From: Marinobacter sp. BW6
GTDB lineage: Bacteria; Pseudomonadota; Gammaproteobacteria; Pseudomonadales; Oleiphilaceae
Direction: 5' to 3'
NCBI RefSeq assembly: GCF_008107725.1
Contig: NZ_VIRN01000037.1
Coordinates: 434,001-498,000, forward strand
Length of the DNA: 64,000 nt
The notes under the pieces are model-generated. The model saw nothing but the letters and a program-made list of their open reading frames with translations, was not told where the DNA came from and searched no databases. The translations under genes were made by a program, and so were the position numbers. Each line of letters begins with the position of its first letter. Positions within the stretch are counted from its first letter, which is position 1. Positions 43,802 through 52,503 of this stretch are shown here, one piece after another.

Positions 43802-46673
43802 AGACAACCCCCGAGGTCACTTCTTCTTTCCGGTAACGACCCGGCAACAGGACCCTCAGGGCCTCGTAGCTGCGTCTGACCCACTCATCGAAAATGCCCT
43901 CCCGGGCTCGCCGGATGTTCTGCTCGTGGATATCGATGGCGTTGTCCTCAAACGGGTAAGCCTGTTCTTCCAGCAGAAGCTCGTACTGGGCCAGTTCAAG
44001 TTCGCTTAACCCGGTGGGCCGCTCCGAATCCATCAGGTCAGCGCCGAGCCGTCCATAGATGTGGGCAATCTGGTAACCGGCCTCGGTCGAGAACGAGGAG
44101 AGTCCGTAGCTGGCGGTTTTCTGGTAGGCATTCACTGCTGTCTCGAGCGCATCGGTTTTTGCTGTCATGCTCTGGTTCAGCGGCAGCGTCAGGCGAATGC
44201 TGTCATACCGGGCAAGGGCGTCGCGGGCAAGGATTGCAGAGGCGGATGCAGCGAGGTAGCGCATGCGGTCGTCCACCGCGTCCGGGTTACTATCCACTGT
44301 TTCCATCTGCTTGCGCAGCCAGTAATCCCGTTTTCCGGTATCACCCTCTTCCTGATAAAGCTCGGACAGCCGATAGGCCGCTTCCATGTAGACATCCACC
44401 GGTTCCGGATGGCTGTTGGCATAACTGCGCCAGGTGTCGATCGCCTTTTCCCGGTTCCCGGACTGATCGTAGAGTTCCGCTGCAATCAACAGGTTTTCCC
44501 TTCGCTCTTCAGGCGTGCTGGCCAGGGCAACCATTCGCTGAAGTTCGTCCGCGGCTCGCTCCCACTGCGCCGTTTCACGGTAGGCCAACGCCAGTTTTGC
44601 CGGGACCGTGTCAATCAGCTCGTGGTCCGGGAAAGACCGCCGGAATCCGTTAAGCACACTGATGGCCTGATCCCAAAGATTGGCGGTCATAAGAAGGGAG
44701 GCAGCGTCATATTCCGCGTTTGCCCGCAAAACGGATTCGGGAACGGCAGTACCGACTCTCAGGAATTCGCTGACCGCAGCCTCCACATTGCCGGCATCAG
44801 CCAACTGCTCTGCCTGCCGATAGACCGCTGCGGCCAGATTTTCACGCACCCCGCTTCTGCGTTCATCGTCTTCAGACATCGTCGCCAGGGCATCGCGGTA
44901 TGCCTGTTCCGCCTCCGCGTATCGAGCCAGTTCGGACAGACTGTGGCCAGACAATAACAAAGCTTCTGTCGTTAACTCGGATGGAGGCGCCGGCTGCCAG
45001 ATAACAAGGCGGGCCGCCATGTTGACGGTCTCTTCCCAGTTGTTCTGGTCAAACTCCCGCTGCAGCGCAATGTAAAACACGGCAGGTGCCCGGGGGTCAC
45101 CGGGGAACGCGTTTGCAAACCGCAGTCGGTTCAACTGCTGTAGCTCCTGATAGGCCACCTGTTCCGATACGGGCTGGTTGCCCCATGTCTTTGCATACTC
45201 CCGGAAGGCCAGTACCGAAGCATACCCTGCTTCAGCTGCTCGCTCGGGCACCTGGTCCTCGGGATAGTCATAGGCCACCCGCTCAAAAGCTGCGATGGCC
45301 GACGGCCAGTCTTCCAGTTCCAGGTAGGTCTCACCCAGGAGGAAAAGGCGCTCAGGACTGCGGGGGTGATCCGGGAAGGTAGCCGCAAATTCGGCGTAAT
45401 AACTGGCGGCTTTGCGGTAGTGATCATCCGCCTGCTGATCATCTGTGGCCTCCCCCGCCAGGAGGTACTGACGGTCAGCCAGTTCCGGCAACAGCTGTTC
45501 CAGCTGTTGCTCGATAAAGCCAATCACGTCGGGGCCCGCAGACTGCCAGTAATCGCTGTAGAGTCCGTAAAGGCTGACAAAGCCGGCCTTTCGTTCAGGG
45601 ATGGTACCGGTGAAGCCGGCGAGCTCCAGGGTGTCGATAATCCGGATGTGGTAGCGGGGCGCCCAGGGACTCGCCGGATGGTCTTCTATGTAGGCCTCAA
45701 AGACATTGATCGCGTCGCTGTATTGCTCTCTCTCCAGCAAAAGCTCGCTGTAGCGATCGTAGACCAGGATTTCGTAAAGACGCCCACCAGTCTGACGGAA
45801 TAGCGCCTGGAGCGTTTCCGCTCCGTCAAGGTAAGACAGGGACAACCCGACTACCCGGAACAGATCCTCGATCAGGGTCTGGCTCCGCTGATCTACATCC
45901 GACACCGGTTGCCCCTCAGGCATCACCAGATCAAGCACTTCTACATAGCTGAACAGGGCCGCCTGGTATTGCGCCTGTTTGAAGAGACTCCAGCCTTTCA
46001 TGTAATGCGCATTCACCAGAAACGAGGCATCGGCCATGCGTTCCTGGCTGGCGAGGGTAACCTCGTCGAACGCCTGCTCCGCTTCCTGGTATCGGCCATC
46101 GATAAACAGCAGATCCCCCCGACGGAACTGGGCTTCAATCCAGTATTCCGAATCGGGGTAACGGCGGACCAGGGTATTCAGAGCTTCCAGCTGTTGGGGC
46201 GTCGCACCCCGAAGCTCCCAGGCCCTGGCAAGCTGATAGTAGATCTGATCATTGCCTTCACGCTCTGGATATTCCGACAGCAGCCTCTGGTAGGCATCGA
46301 TAGCACCAGAAAGCTCATCGACGGCCGTATCGGCCATTTTCCGCTCCGCCCGCTGGAACTCCAGATCGGCCAGGCGATGCCGGATGGTGACCTGCTTCCG
46401 GGGATCGTCCACGAGTGGCAAAAGCGCCTTGTAGCTATCCATCACCGTGTCGATGGAAACATCGCCCGCCCGCTCGCCGCCAGCCTTTATACCTTCACTA
46501 TCTTGCCGGTTTTCGATCGCCGGAAGCGCTGCCAGGGTACCCTCGCGGACCAGGTGCATTTCTTCGTCGCCGGCGGGCATCATCGACTGCAACATCTGGC
46601 AGCCACTGGCCATGACAAGGGCCCCGGCAATAACAAGCCCTTTAACAGTCTTTTCAAGCGTCCAATTACTCAT
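43788..46673 (-). CDS. Large TPR-repeat lipoprotein
   Basis: A 961-residue predicted lipoprotein (MSNWTLEKTV, lipobox MASGC, Cys25) made almost entirely of TPR-like helical repeats. Examples are AYQRLLSEYPEREGNDQIYY, ALNTLVRRYPDSEYWIEAQF, VFEAYIEDHPASPWAPRYHI and AIAAFERVAYDYPEDQVPER. It is probably a periplasmic scaffold. The start overlaps the stop of the preceding TPR gene (ATGAGTAA), showing tight coupling; the longer frame from 46739 lies wholly inside that gene. Size and repeats resemble AgmU/GltD of Myxococcus; alignment would be needed to go further. Confidence 0.85.
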   Translation of the reverse strand: MSNWTLEKTVKGLVIAGALVMASGCQMLQSMMPAGDEEMHLVREGTLAALPAIENRQDSEGIKAGGERAGDVSIDTVMDSYKALLPLVDDPRKQVTIRHRLADLEFQRAERKMADTAVDELSGAIDAYQRLLSEYPEREGNDQIYYQLARAWELRGATPQQLEALNTLVRRYPDSEYWIEAQFRRGDLLFIDGRYQEAEQAFDEVTLASQERMADASFLVNAHYMKGWSLFKQAQYQAALFSYVEVLDLVMPEGQPVSDVDQRSQTLIEDLFRVVGLSLSYLDGAETLQALFRQTGGRLYEILVYDRYSELLLEREQYSDAINVFEAYIEDHPASPWAPRYHIRIIDTLELAGFTGTIPERKAGFVSLYGLYSDYWQSAGPDVIGFIEQQLEQLLPELADRQYLLAGEATDDQQADDHYRKAASYYAEFAATFPDHPRSPERLFLLGETYLELEDWPSAIAAFERVAYDYPEDQVPERAAEAGYASVLAFREYAKTWGNQPVSEQVAYQELQQLNRLRFANAFPGDPRAPAVFYIALQREFDQNNWEETVNMAARLVIWQPAPPSELTTEALLLSGHSLSELARYAEAEQAYRDALATMSEDDERRSGVRENLAAAVYRQAEQLADAGNVEAAVSEFLRVGTAVPESVLRANAEYDAASLLMTANLWDQAISVLNGFRRSFPDHELIDTVPAKLALAYRETAQWERAADELQRMVALASTPEERRENLLIAAELYDQSGNREKAIDTWRSYANSHPEPVDVYMEAAYRLSELYQEEGDTGKRDYWLRKQMETVDSNPDAVDDRMRYLAASASAILARDALARYDSIRLTLPLNQSMTAKTDALETAVNAYQKTASYGLSSFSTEAGYQIAHIYGRLGADLMDSERPTGLSELELAQYELLLEEQAYPFEDNAIDIHEQNIRRAREGIFDEWVRRSYEALRVLLPGRYRKEEVTSGVVYELD

Positions 46674-48618
46674 CACCGGCACCTGCACCTGCACGTTGCG
46701 ATGCACGGAAAAGCTGGTCCGCCAACCTCGCCTGGGCATGGCGGGAAGCCAGCAGATAACCGTTCAGCTCTTCCTGCTGGGCTACAAGCATGCTGTCTAC
46801 CTGGCTCAGAAGGGCTTGCCGGGCATTGCCCAATGCATCAGCCACCTCTTCCCCAAGAGTCGCTAGCTCCCGCTCACTATCAACAATGCGTCGAGCCAGC
46901 TCATCGTGGCGGGCGTCGTCGGCCATCAGCGTTTCAACCCGTTGCCGCTGGGCCTGAAAGTGCTCCATCTCACGATCCAGTTCCCGCAACTGTTTCTGCG
47001 CCTCCCAGCGATTCACGCCATAGTCATCCGCAATCCACCAGTCGAAGTAGGCACGCATCCTCTGATAGGTCGCGCGCTGACTAGCCGTGGTCGCGTCGTC
47101 AGGCAAGCCCGCCAGAGTTTCTTCAACCTCATCAAGCTTGTCTCTGAGCGCCTTTTGTCTGGAAGTCATAAAGAAACCGGCATCCCCGTCTGACAGGGCA
47201 GAGGAAATCTTCTCCCTGAAGCCCTCGTGTAACAGCTGCCACTGATCCGCCTGCTGGTTTTCCAGCGCCCGACGAGTCTGAGCAATACGAATCTGCCGCT
47301 GCTGTTCTCGGGTCGCCAGCATGATCCGGAAGGATTCGAACCGGGACTGTCGCTCAGCGACGAAAGACTGCATCCGGTAGAGTTCGTTCAATTCGGCAAG
47401 GGCCTGCTGGAACGTCTCCGATGCCAGCACTTCCGCCATACCGAAATCGACAGGCTGCACGCGCAGTCGCCCGTAGGAGTCTGTGAGAATCCCGTCGCTA
47501 TCACGGCTGAAATCTAGCTGCGCCATCAGAGTCTCTTCACTGAGCCGATCCCGGATGTTATCGAGCGCCTCGATACGGGCCTCGTAATGGTCGGCTGCCT
47601 TTTCAAAGGCGGGCAATGCTCGCTGCGGCCTGTTCATCTGTTCAAGAACGTAGGCCCGGGCAAACGGAACCTGCTGCCTCCACGGCAAAAACAGATCCCG
47701 GTTCGAGAGGGTATCAAGGGCATCGAGTGCTCGCCGCGGCCGGCCCTGTCCGGCCGCGGCTACGGCGTAGTCGAAAAGGGCCTGATCGGCGAACATTCCG
47801 TTCAACGGCATGTCACCAAGGACATCGAGGGCCGCCTCGAACTGATTGGCCCTGAGATACAGCCGGGCAAGTGACAAGCGGGCCCTGCCCAACAGTCCCT
47901 CGCGTTCGGTCTCTGGCTCGGCAGAGTCGGTAGACTCGTCAATGACGGCGATAAGTGCCTGCAGTTCCGCCTCGGCCGCGACGGTGTCTCCTGCAGCCAG
48001 GGCGGAAACAGCTGAATTGTACTGGAGGTAAAGGGACCAGATATCCGTGTCTTCCAATTGCATTTGGAGCGACGCCAGCTCCGATTCCTCCTCGAGCCTG
48101 GAATCCATCATGGCCAGTCGGGCTCGCAGATATATCCACTCGCGGAACAGGTCATGGTTGGCCTCAGCCAGTATGTCGCCATCCACGCGCTCCAGATTCT
48201 TGCTGGCCAGTCCATGGTCACCCTGGAGATAAAACACCTTGCCCAGATAGAACCAGGCCTGATTGCGGACATCCGGAGAAAGAGTGCTGCCCGTGCCGTC
48301 ATCTCCCAGCAATTGCGTAAACAGCCGGCTGGCCTCACGGGTCATCCCCCAGGACAGCATGAGCCCGCCCTCTACCAGAGCCGGGTGGTCACCATGACCA
48401 TCAATGCCGCCTTGTTCACGCGCAACCGCCAGCTGGGTCAGAGCCTCAAAGGCGTTTCCCTGATGGTATTCATAGAGTACCCAACCGTACCGAAGGTCCT
48501 TCGCACGCTCAGGTTGCGACTCCTCTGCCTGGGCCGGAGCAATTATCGTCAGCCATAACCAAGCACCCGTGAAAAGTATCGGGCGACCTCGAAACGGCTT
48601 GCTTACTGTCAATCCCAC
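46666..48618 (-). CDS. Exported TPR-like protein of about 650 residues
   Basis: From the GTG at 48618 this is a 650-residue protein with a signal peptide (ends APAQAEE). The N-terminal half carries degenerate TPRs (YHQGNAFEALTQLAVAREQG, FYLGKVFYLQGDHGLASKNL, LSLARLYLRANQFEAALDVL); the C-terminal half is long, charged and probably coiled coil (e.g. EKISSALSDGD region, LDREMEHFQAQRQRVETLM). I do not recognise a named family; it could fill the place of a GltC-like periplasmic TPR protein. The start is uncertain: GTG at 48636 also works but has no ribosome binding site, whereas 48618 follows GGGAG. Confidence 0.8.
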   Translation of the reverse strand: MGLTVSKPFRGRPILFTGAWLWLTIIAPAQAEESQPERAKDLRYGWVLYEYHQGNAFEALTQLAVAREQGGIDGHGDHPALVEGGLMLSWGMTREASRLFTQLLGDDGTGSTLSPDVRNQAWFYLGKVFYLQGDHGLASKNLERVDGDILAEANHDLFREWIYLRARLAMMDSRLEEESELASLQMQLEDTDIWSLYLQYNSAVSALAAGDTVAAEAELQALIAVIDESTDSAEPETEREGLLGRARLSLARLYLRANQFEAALDVLGDMPLNGMFADQALFDYAVAAAGQGRPRRALDALDTLSNRDLFLPWRQQVPFARAYVLEQMNRPQRALPAFEKAADHYEARIEALDNIRDRLSEETLMAQLDFSRDSDGILTDSYGRLRVQPVDFGMAEVLASETFQQALAELNELYRMQSFVAERQSRFESFRIMLATREQQRQIRIAQTRRALENQQADQWQLLHEGFREKISSALSDGDAGFFMTSRQKALRDKLDEVEETLAGLPDDATTASQRATYQRMRAYFDWWIADDYGVNRWEAQKQLRELDREMEHFQAQRQRVETLMADDARHDELARRIVDSERELATLGEEVADALGNARQALLSQVDSMLVAQQEELNGYLLASRHAQARLADQLFRASQRAGAGAGDE

Positions 48619-48626
48619 GACGCGGC

Positions 48627-49178
48627 TTACTCCCACTCCACGATGGATACGGAGGGCTGATAGTTGGTTGAGCGATCCTCAACTCGGATTTCCAGAGCGG
48701 CGGTACCAGTACCCTTCTCAAATTCCAGGGACGCGGCCTGTTTGTAGGGCCGCTGGTCTGGCCCAATTCCTTCAATGAACGCTGTCATCTCGTGGACTCC
48801 AGTTTTCAGGTTGCCCACGTACAACCGCTGCATACCGCCGCGTTCTAGAGCAGCCACCTGGCGCTCCGTATAAAGATGAGAGGCAACAATCTCGTCGTCG
48901 ACCTTCAGCTTTACCGCGTCCAGCTTCAGGAACTTTCCGGTATCCACGCTGAGAAATACGGCAACCTGGGTGTTGGCCGGAAACAGCAGGTCCTCCTCAA
49001 GGATAAACAGGTCCCGATTCAGGCGGATCACCTTCTTCTTGAGGGCCTCCACCTGCTCGGCAACAGCTGTGTCATCGCTCTCCGCCTCGGAAGTGGTCTG
49101 GGCGAATACGGGGGCTGTCAGGGCGAGAGTCAATGCCGCTAAAAGAGCCGTGAATCGATGGGTCAAGCAAGTGGCCAT
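48627..49178 (-). CDS. Exported protein of unknown function, 183 residues
   Basis: A secreted protein with a signal peptide (MATCLTHRFTALLAALTLAL, cleavage near VFAQ), a short coiled-coil stretch (VAEQVEALKKKVIRLNRDLF) and a beta-rich domain (about 65-183; VAVFLSVDTGKFLKLDAVKL, GMQRLYVGNLKTGVHEMTAF). The latter is reminiscent of small Ig-like periplasmic domains, but I recognise no family. AGGAAG lies 7 bases before the ATG at 49178; the frame open to 49208 is rejected. It overlaps the region just upstream of the TPR gene and lies 19 bases after the DUF3570 stop. Confidence 0.78.
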   Translation of the reverse strand: MATCLTHRFTALLAALTLALTAPVFAQTTSEAESDDTAVAEQVEALKKKVIRLNRDLFILEEDLLFPANTQVAVFLSVDTGKFLKLDAVKLKVDDEIVASHLYTERQVAALERGGMQRLYVGNLKTGVHEMTAFIEGIGPDQRPYKQAASLEFEKGTGTAALEIRVEDRSTNYQPSVSIVEWE

Positions 49179-49197
49179 GGTCGTTCTTCCTGCGTGC

Positions 49198-50358
49198 TCA
49201 GTATTCAAGAATCAATGACGCCCTGGTTACGTAGGCATCGAAGGCATAAAGGGGTTCTTCGCCGGGGAGGTAGTCTCCGGCTGCGGTGACATCCCGGAAG
49301 TTGTCATAATCAAAATTCAGCCAGTCCACCAGGAGACTGAACTGCAGGCGATCAATACCGGGGAGAGACGTCTGTTTCCATTCATACACCGCGCCTACCG
49401 CCAGGGTGGTCCCAGAGAGAGAGCTAAGCTCCTTGTCCCGGGCAAGGTGTGTCTGGGAGTTCTCGAACGGAAAAAGGTCGCTGTAAAAATCTGCCTGGCT
49501 CTGGCTGTAGTAACGAACGGAACCTTCAAGGGTCCAATGCTGGTTCAGTCCGTGAACGTATCCGAGTTCGACGGTGTGGGCATCGATGCCCCAGGTATCC
49601 GAGAAATAGCGATATTCACCCCGGATCGACGCCCGATAAGGCAGGTAGTAAAGCGCACGCAAGGCCAGGGATGTGCTGGTTCGGGTTTCCGGATAACGTT
49701 CCGGTTGGTACAGGAACGCCGTGGAATCGTTGGGATCGACGTAGCGATTCTGACGATAGGGGTTCTGCAGGAAACCCTCATCCGTTACTACCTCAAGGTC
49801 CAGGCCTACCAGACTGTTGCGGGTGACAACCTGGCTCAGACCCAGCTGATAGTTCCGACGATCGGCTTCCTCGCTGAAGGAGTCGTTACCAACCCGGCCA
49901 ACCTCGTCCCAGCCACTGGCATAGCCCATAGTGACCGTGGACATACCCCCGAAGAATTCCTGACTGACAGAAAAATAAACGGTATTGGCTTCGTAATCGT
50001 TCTCCGTGCTGTTGGTAAAGCCCAGACTCAGAATGGATTTATCGTGCAGGTAATCCACGCCAAAGCTGTACTCGTTGCGCTCTTCCTCGTAGGGACTGGC
50101 CGTGGCAAGGACATCCACCGACGCGGCCGACACGGAATCGACATAATATTGGCCGGACAAAGAAACCTGAGAGCCGATACCTTTGCGCACCAACACTGAC
50201 GGACCGTCGATGACCATGCCACCGCCATCATAGCGGTGATAGAGAACATCCACGTTATCAACCGGAAGGGTTGCCGCAATTGCCGGATGCCCGGATAGCA
50301 GCAGAGCAAGCAACACGAAGGCGGACCGCACTAACCGTCTTCTTTCAGTTGCAGCCAC
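49198..50358 (-). CDS. DUF3570 outer-membrane beta-barrel protein
   Basis: A 386-residue exported protein of the DUF3570 family: signal peptide (ends PAIAA), then YHRYDGGGMVIDGPSVLVRK and many amphipathic strands, ending with an aromatic residue (SLILEY), as in outer-membrane barrels. The GTG at 50358 is supported by GGGAGG a few bases upstream and sits inside the last codons of the DUF4266 gene, so the two are translationally coupled. In other bacteria DUF3570 is found beside DUF4266, a thioredoxin-like protein and often ApbE; that grouping recurs here. Its function is unknown. Confidence 0.85.
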   Translation of the reverse strand: MAATERRRLVRSAFVLLALLLSGHPAIAATLPVDNVDVLYHRYDGGGMVIDGPSVLVRKGIGSQVSLSGQYYVDSVSAASVDVLATASPYEEERNEYSFGVDYLHDKSILSLGFTNSTENDYEANTVYFSVSQEFFGGMSTVTMGYASGWDEVGRVGNDSFSEEADRRNYQLGLSQVVTRNSLVGLDLEVVTDEGFLQNPYRQNRYVDPNDSTAFLYQPERYPETRTSTSLALRALYYLPYRASIRGEYRYFSDTWGIDAHTVELGYVHGLNQHWTLEGSVRYYSQSQADFYSDLFPFENSQTHLARDKELSSLSGTTLAVGAVYEWKQTSLPGIDRLQFSLLVDWLNFDYDNFRDVTAAGDYLPGEEPLYAFDAYVTRASLILEY

Positions 50359-50581
50359 AACCACCTCCCGAACCACCTTCCGCTCCCCTTGCAGATTCCC
50401 GGGACTGGTAAACGTGATGCATGTAGGAGTCCGCTTTGCCATGACGGCTGAGACTCATGACCGGATCCGCCAGATTATCCCGCTCGTAGGGTTTCACCCA
50501 CGGCTTTACCGAACTGCATCCAGAAACCGTGAACGAGGCGACCAGAAGAGCGGAGACAGTGAAGATCGACAAACTACGCAT
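50345..50581 (-). CDS. DUF4266 small lipoprotein with C-terminal GGCGCN
   Basis: A 78-residue predicted lipoprotein (lipobox TVSGC, Cys22). The family signature VKPWVKPYERDNLADPVMSL follows, and the protein ends in a Gly/Ser-rich stretch with two cysteines, SGGGCGCN. The invariant Cys pair at the very C-terminus could bind metal, form a disulfide or be a modification site. The preceding gene is a TlpA thioredoxin, 18 bases upstream, a possible redox partner for these cysteines. Overlaps the DUF3570 start by 14 bases. Confidence 0.85.
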   Translation of the reverse strand: MRSLSIFTVSALLVASFTVSGCSSVKPWVKPYERDNLADPVMSLSRHGKADSYMHHVYQSRESARGAEGGSGGGCGCN

Positions 50582-50599
50582 AAACGTTCCGTCCGAAAA

Positions 50600-51097
50600 T
50601 TACTCGCGCACCAGTTCGCGAATCTGCTGTTCGTATTCGTCTTCGTACCCCGGCTGGTATCCGTAATGGAGGTACCGGGCATTGCCATCGCGATCAATCA
50701 TCACGGTCGTAGGCATGGCCTGCACTTCATACAGTTCACTCACCGAGCTCTCCGGATCGTAGAGGATCGGGTAATTCACGGGCACCTTGTCCAGGAAGCG
50801 ATGCGCCTCCTCCCGATTCTCATCCACATTGACCGCCAGAATCGTGAAACCGAGATCCTTGTATTGGCTGTACAACTCATCCATCAGGGGCATTTCCTGG
50901 CGGCAGGGCCCGCACCAGGAGGCCCAGAAGTTCAACATCACCACTTCACCACGATGATCCTCCAGCCTCAGGTTCTCCCCGGAACGGCTTTCCAGGGTGA
51001 AATCCGGAGCCGGGACATTGATCGTCTCGGCGCTGGCCAATGGGCTAAGACCGGCAAGGATGCCCGCCACTGCAAATGCCTTTATGGATGCTTTCAT
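50600..51097 (-). CDS. TlpA/ResA-type periplasmic thioredoxin
   Basis: A 165-residue exported thioredoxin-fold protein: signal peptide (ends LASAE), then the AhpC/TSA-like TlpA domain with the active-site pair C62-G-P-C65 in NFWASWCGPCRQEMP and the cis-proline region VQAMPTTVMIDRDG. Such proteins reduce disulfides or apocytochrome cysteines in the periplasm, fed by DsbD or CcdA. In this operon it is next to DUF4266 (with a C-terminal CGC) and proteins with CxxCH motifs, so reducing one of these is a sensible guess. It lies 17 bases after the beta-barrel gene. Confidence 0.9.
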   Translation of the reverse strand: MKASIKAFAVAGILAGLSPLASAETINVPAPDFTLESRSGENLRLEDHRGEVVMLNFWASWCGPCRQEMPLMDELYSQYKDLGFTILAVNVDENREEAHRFLDKVPVNYPILYDPESSVSELYEVQAMPTTVMIDRDGNARYLHYGYQPGYEDEYEQQIRELVRE

Positions 51098-51114
51098 AGC
51101 GATTGCTCCTGTAT

Positions 51115-51759
51115 TCAGAAAAAGACCGACAGGCCAGTGCTGACCTCTGTGTTCATGGAAGTTTTCTCGGCCCCCAGAACATCAATGCGGTAGTAGTGCT
51201 GCCGTACGCCAATGTGAACAGAAACGCTGTCCGTCAACAGCACCTGATAGCCCGCACCGGCATTCAGGGTGAACCGGGTATCACCGGCAAAATCGGTGGC
51301 TCCGGCCCCTGCGATCAGGTAGAAATTGGTGTTGAACGCATAGTTTTCGGTGAGGAAGGCCTCGCCCGGCAGCACGTTGTAACCCAGGTTGATGTTGTAG
51401 TAGCTGTAATCCCGCTCACTGTCGGTGAGCACCTCCACATTACCGGCCAGCCTCTCAAAACTGGTTTCTCCGCCCTCTGCGAAGCCGACTCCGGCCTCGA
51501 AGAAGAAAGACTCGCTCAGGTGATAGGTGAGCTTGCCGCCGAAAAGCATCGACGACTCGAAGTCTTCGATATTGAGCACGCCCACAAAAGCGCCGATTTC
51601 AAAGTTCTCGGTGTCAATCAGCGCCTCGGTGACCGGCACTGGGGTAACATCCGGCTCGATCAGCGGCCGATCATCCTGGGCCTGGGCGGCCGCGGCTACG
51701 CATAGCCCTGCCCCGAGGCACAGCGGTTTCAGAAAAAGATGCTTAGTCCGATTTTCCAT
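51115..51759 (-). CDS. Outer-membrane beta-barrel domain protein 1
   Basis: A 214-residue exported protein: signal peptide (ends AAAAQAQ), a short linker with PLIEPDVTPVPVTEALIDTE, then an eight-stranded-type barrel (FEIGAFVGVLNIEDFESS, FFFEAGVGFAEGG, YYNINLGYNVLPGEAF) ending TGLSVFF with a C-terminal Phe. It belongs to the small barrel family found in Myxococcus and some gammaproteobacteria, where related barrels (GltA/GltB) are part of the gliding machinery; the kinship is my reading of size and motif. It overlaps the SH3-barrel gene by 31 bases. Confidence 0.8.
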   Translation of the reverse strand: MENRTKHLFLKPLCLGAGLCVAAAAQAQDDRPLIEPDVTPVPVTEALIDTENFEIGAFVGVLNIEDFESSMLFGGKLTYHLSESFFFEAGVGFAEGGETSFERLAGNVEVLTDSERDYSYYNINLGYNVLPGEAFLTENYAFNTNFYLIAGAGATDFAGDTRFTLNAGAGYQVLLTDSVSVHIGVRQHYYRIDVLGAEKTSMNTEVSTGLSVFF

Positions 51760-52481
51760 TCTGTCGCTTCTTCGTTGGTGGACCGGGTAGTGAACACTTT
51801 GTAGTCCTTCACTTCGGCACGGATGAAATATCGATCGGTGATGTAGGCGCGGATACCAAGTCCGGCATGGCCAATACTGTTATCCCGCTCTTCGGGCTGA
51901 GCCAGAGTGGCCTTGGGATCAACCCAGATATGCCCGAACCCGAGGGTAAAAAAGGGTGAAACCCGCCAGTGCGGAAATGGCTGATGCACCAGATTCGCAT
52001 TGATCATTCGAATTTCCGACGCGCTGCCCAGAATCTGAGAAGCCCAAAGCTCGGCCGAAAGGTTTTGGGTCATCCAGAAGCCGCCATAGCCCGCGGTGAC
52101 TGCGGCACCATCAAACTCACCCATCATCAAACCCGCTTCGACCCGCCGGTTACCAAAAGACTCGAAATCCGGTACCTGAAGCTCTACCCGGTTACCCGTG
52201 GCATCCATGGTCTGGGCGATATCGGCAACGGCGACCCAGCCTTCCCGGCCCCGGGAGTCCGTCACTTTGATCCAGCTGGTCTTGCGTTGGAGAATGGTCA
52301 GCCATTCCCCTGCCTCGCTGGTATGGAAAACCGGGTAGCCAGTTGCCGGGCCGGTTCGCCAGGCAACATATGGCTCGGTCACCTGCACCTGAGCAACGTC
52401 CTCGTCACCCTGACCCCACAGCCAGCCAGCCCAGCTCTGGGCCGGCAGAAACAGAATAAACAAGAGAATGGCAATGGGCAT
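51729..52481 (-). CDS. SH3-like domain plus outer-membrane beta-barrel protein 2
   Basis: A protein of about 250 residues: signal sequence (hydrophobic core ILLFILFLPAQSWAG), a bacterial SH3-like domain (about 30-90; AWRTGPATGYPVF, WLTILQRKTSWIKVTDSRG, EGWVAVADI), and a barrel of the same kind as the next gene product (RVEAGLMMGEFDGAAVTAGY, FFTLGFGHIWVDP) ending IGLSIFF. The SH3 domain probably contacts peptidoglycan or a periplasmic partner and tethers the barrel. The start is uncertain: the ATG at 52520 would give a basic n-region but overlaps the upstream gene by 17 bases; I chose 52481. Confidence 0.8.
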   Translation of the reverse strand: MPIAILLFILFLPAQSWAGWLWGQGDEDVAQVQVTEPYVAWRTGPATGYPVFHTSEAGEWLTILQRKTSWIKVTDSRGREGWVAVADIAQTMDATGNRVELQVPDFESFGNRRVEAGLMMGEFDGAAVTAGYGGFWMTQNLSAELWASQILGSASEIRMINANLVHQPFPHWRVSPFFTLGFGHIWVDPKATLAQPEERDNSIGHAGLGIRAYITDRYFIRAEVKDYKVFTTRSTNEEATEWKIGLSIFF

Positions 52482-52503
52482 GACGAGGGTTTCAGTCCTT
52501 GGA

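Noticed and set aside
45909-47084. 391-residue plus-strand frame opposite the TPR genes
   Set aside because: Antisense to two clear TPR proteins and crossing their junction; no domain or start signal.
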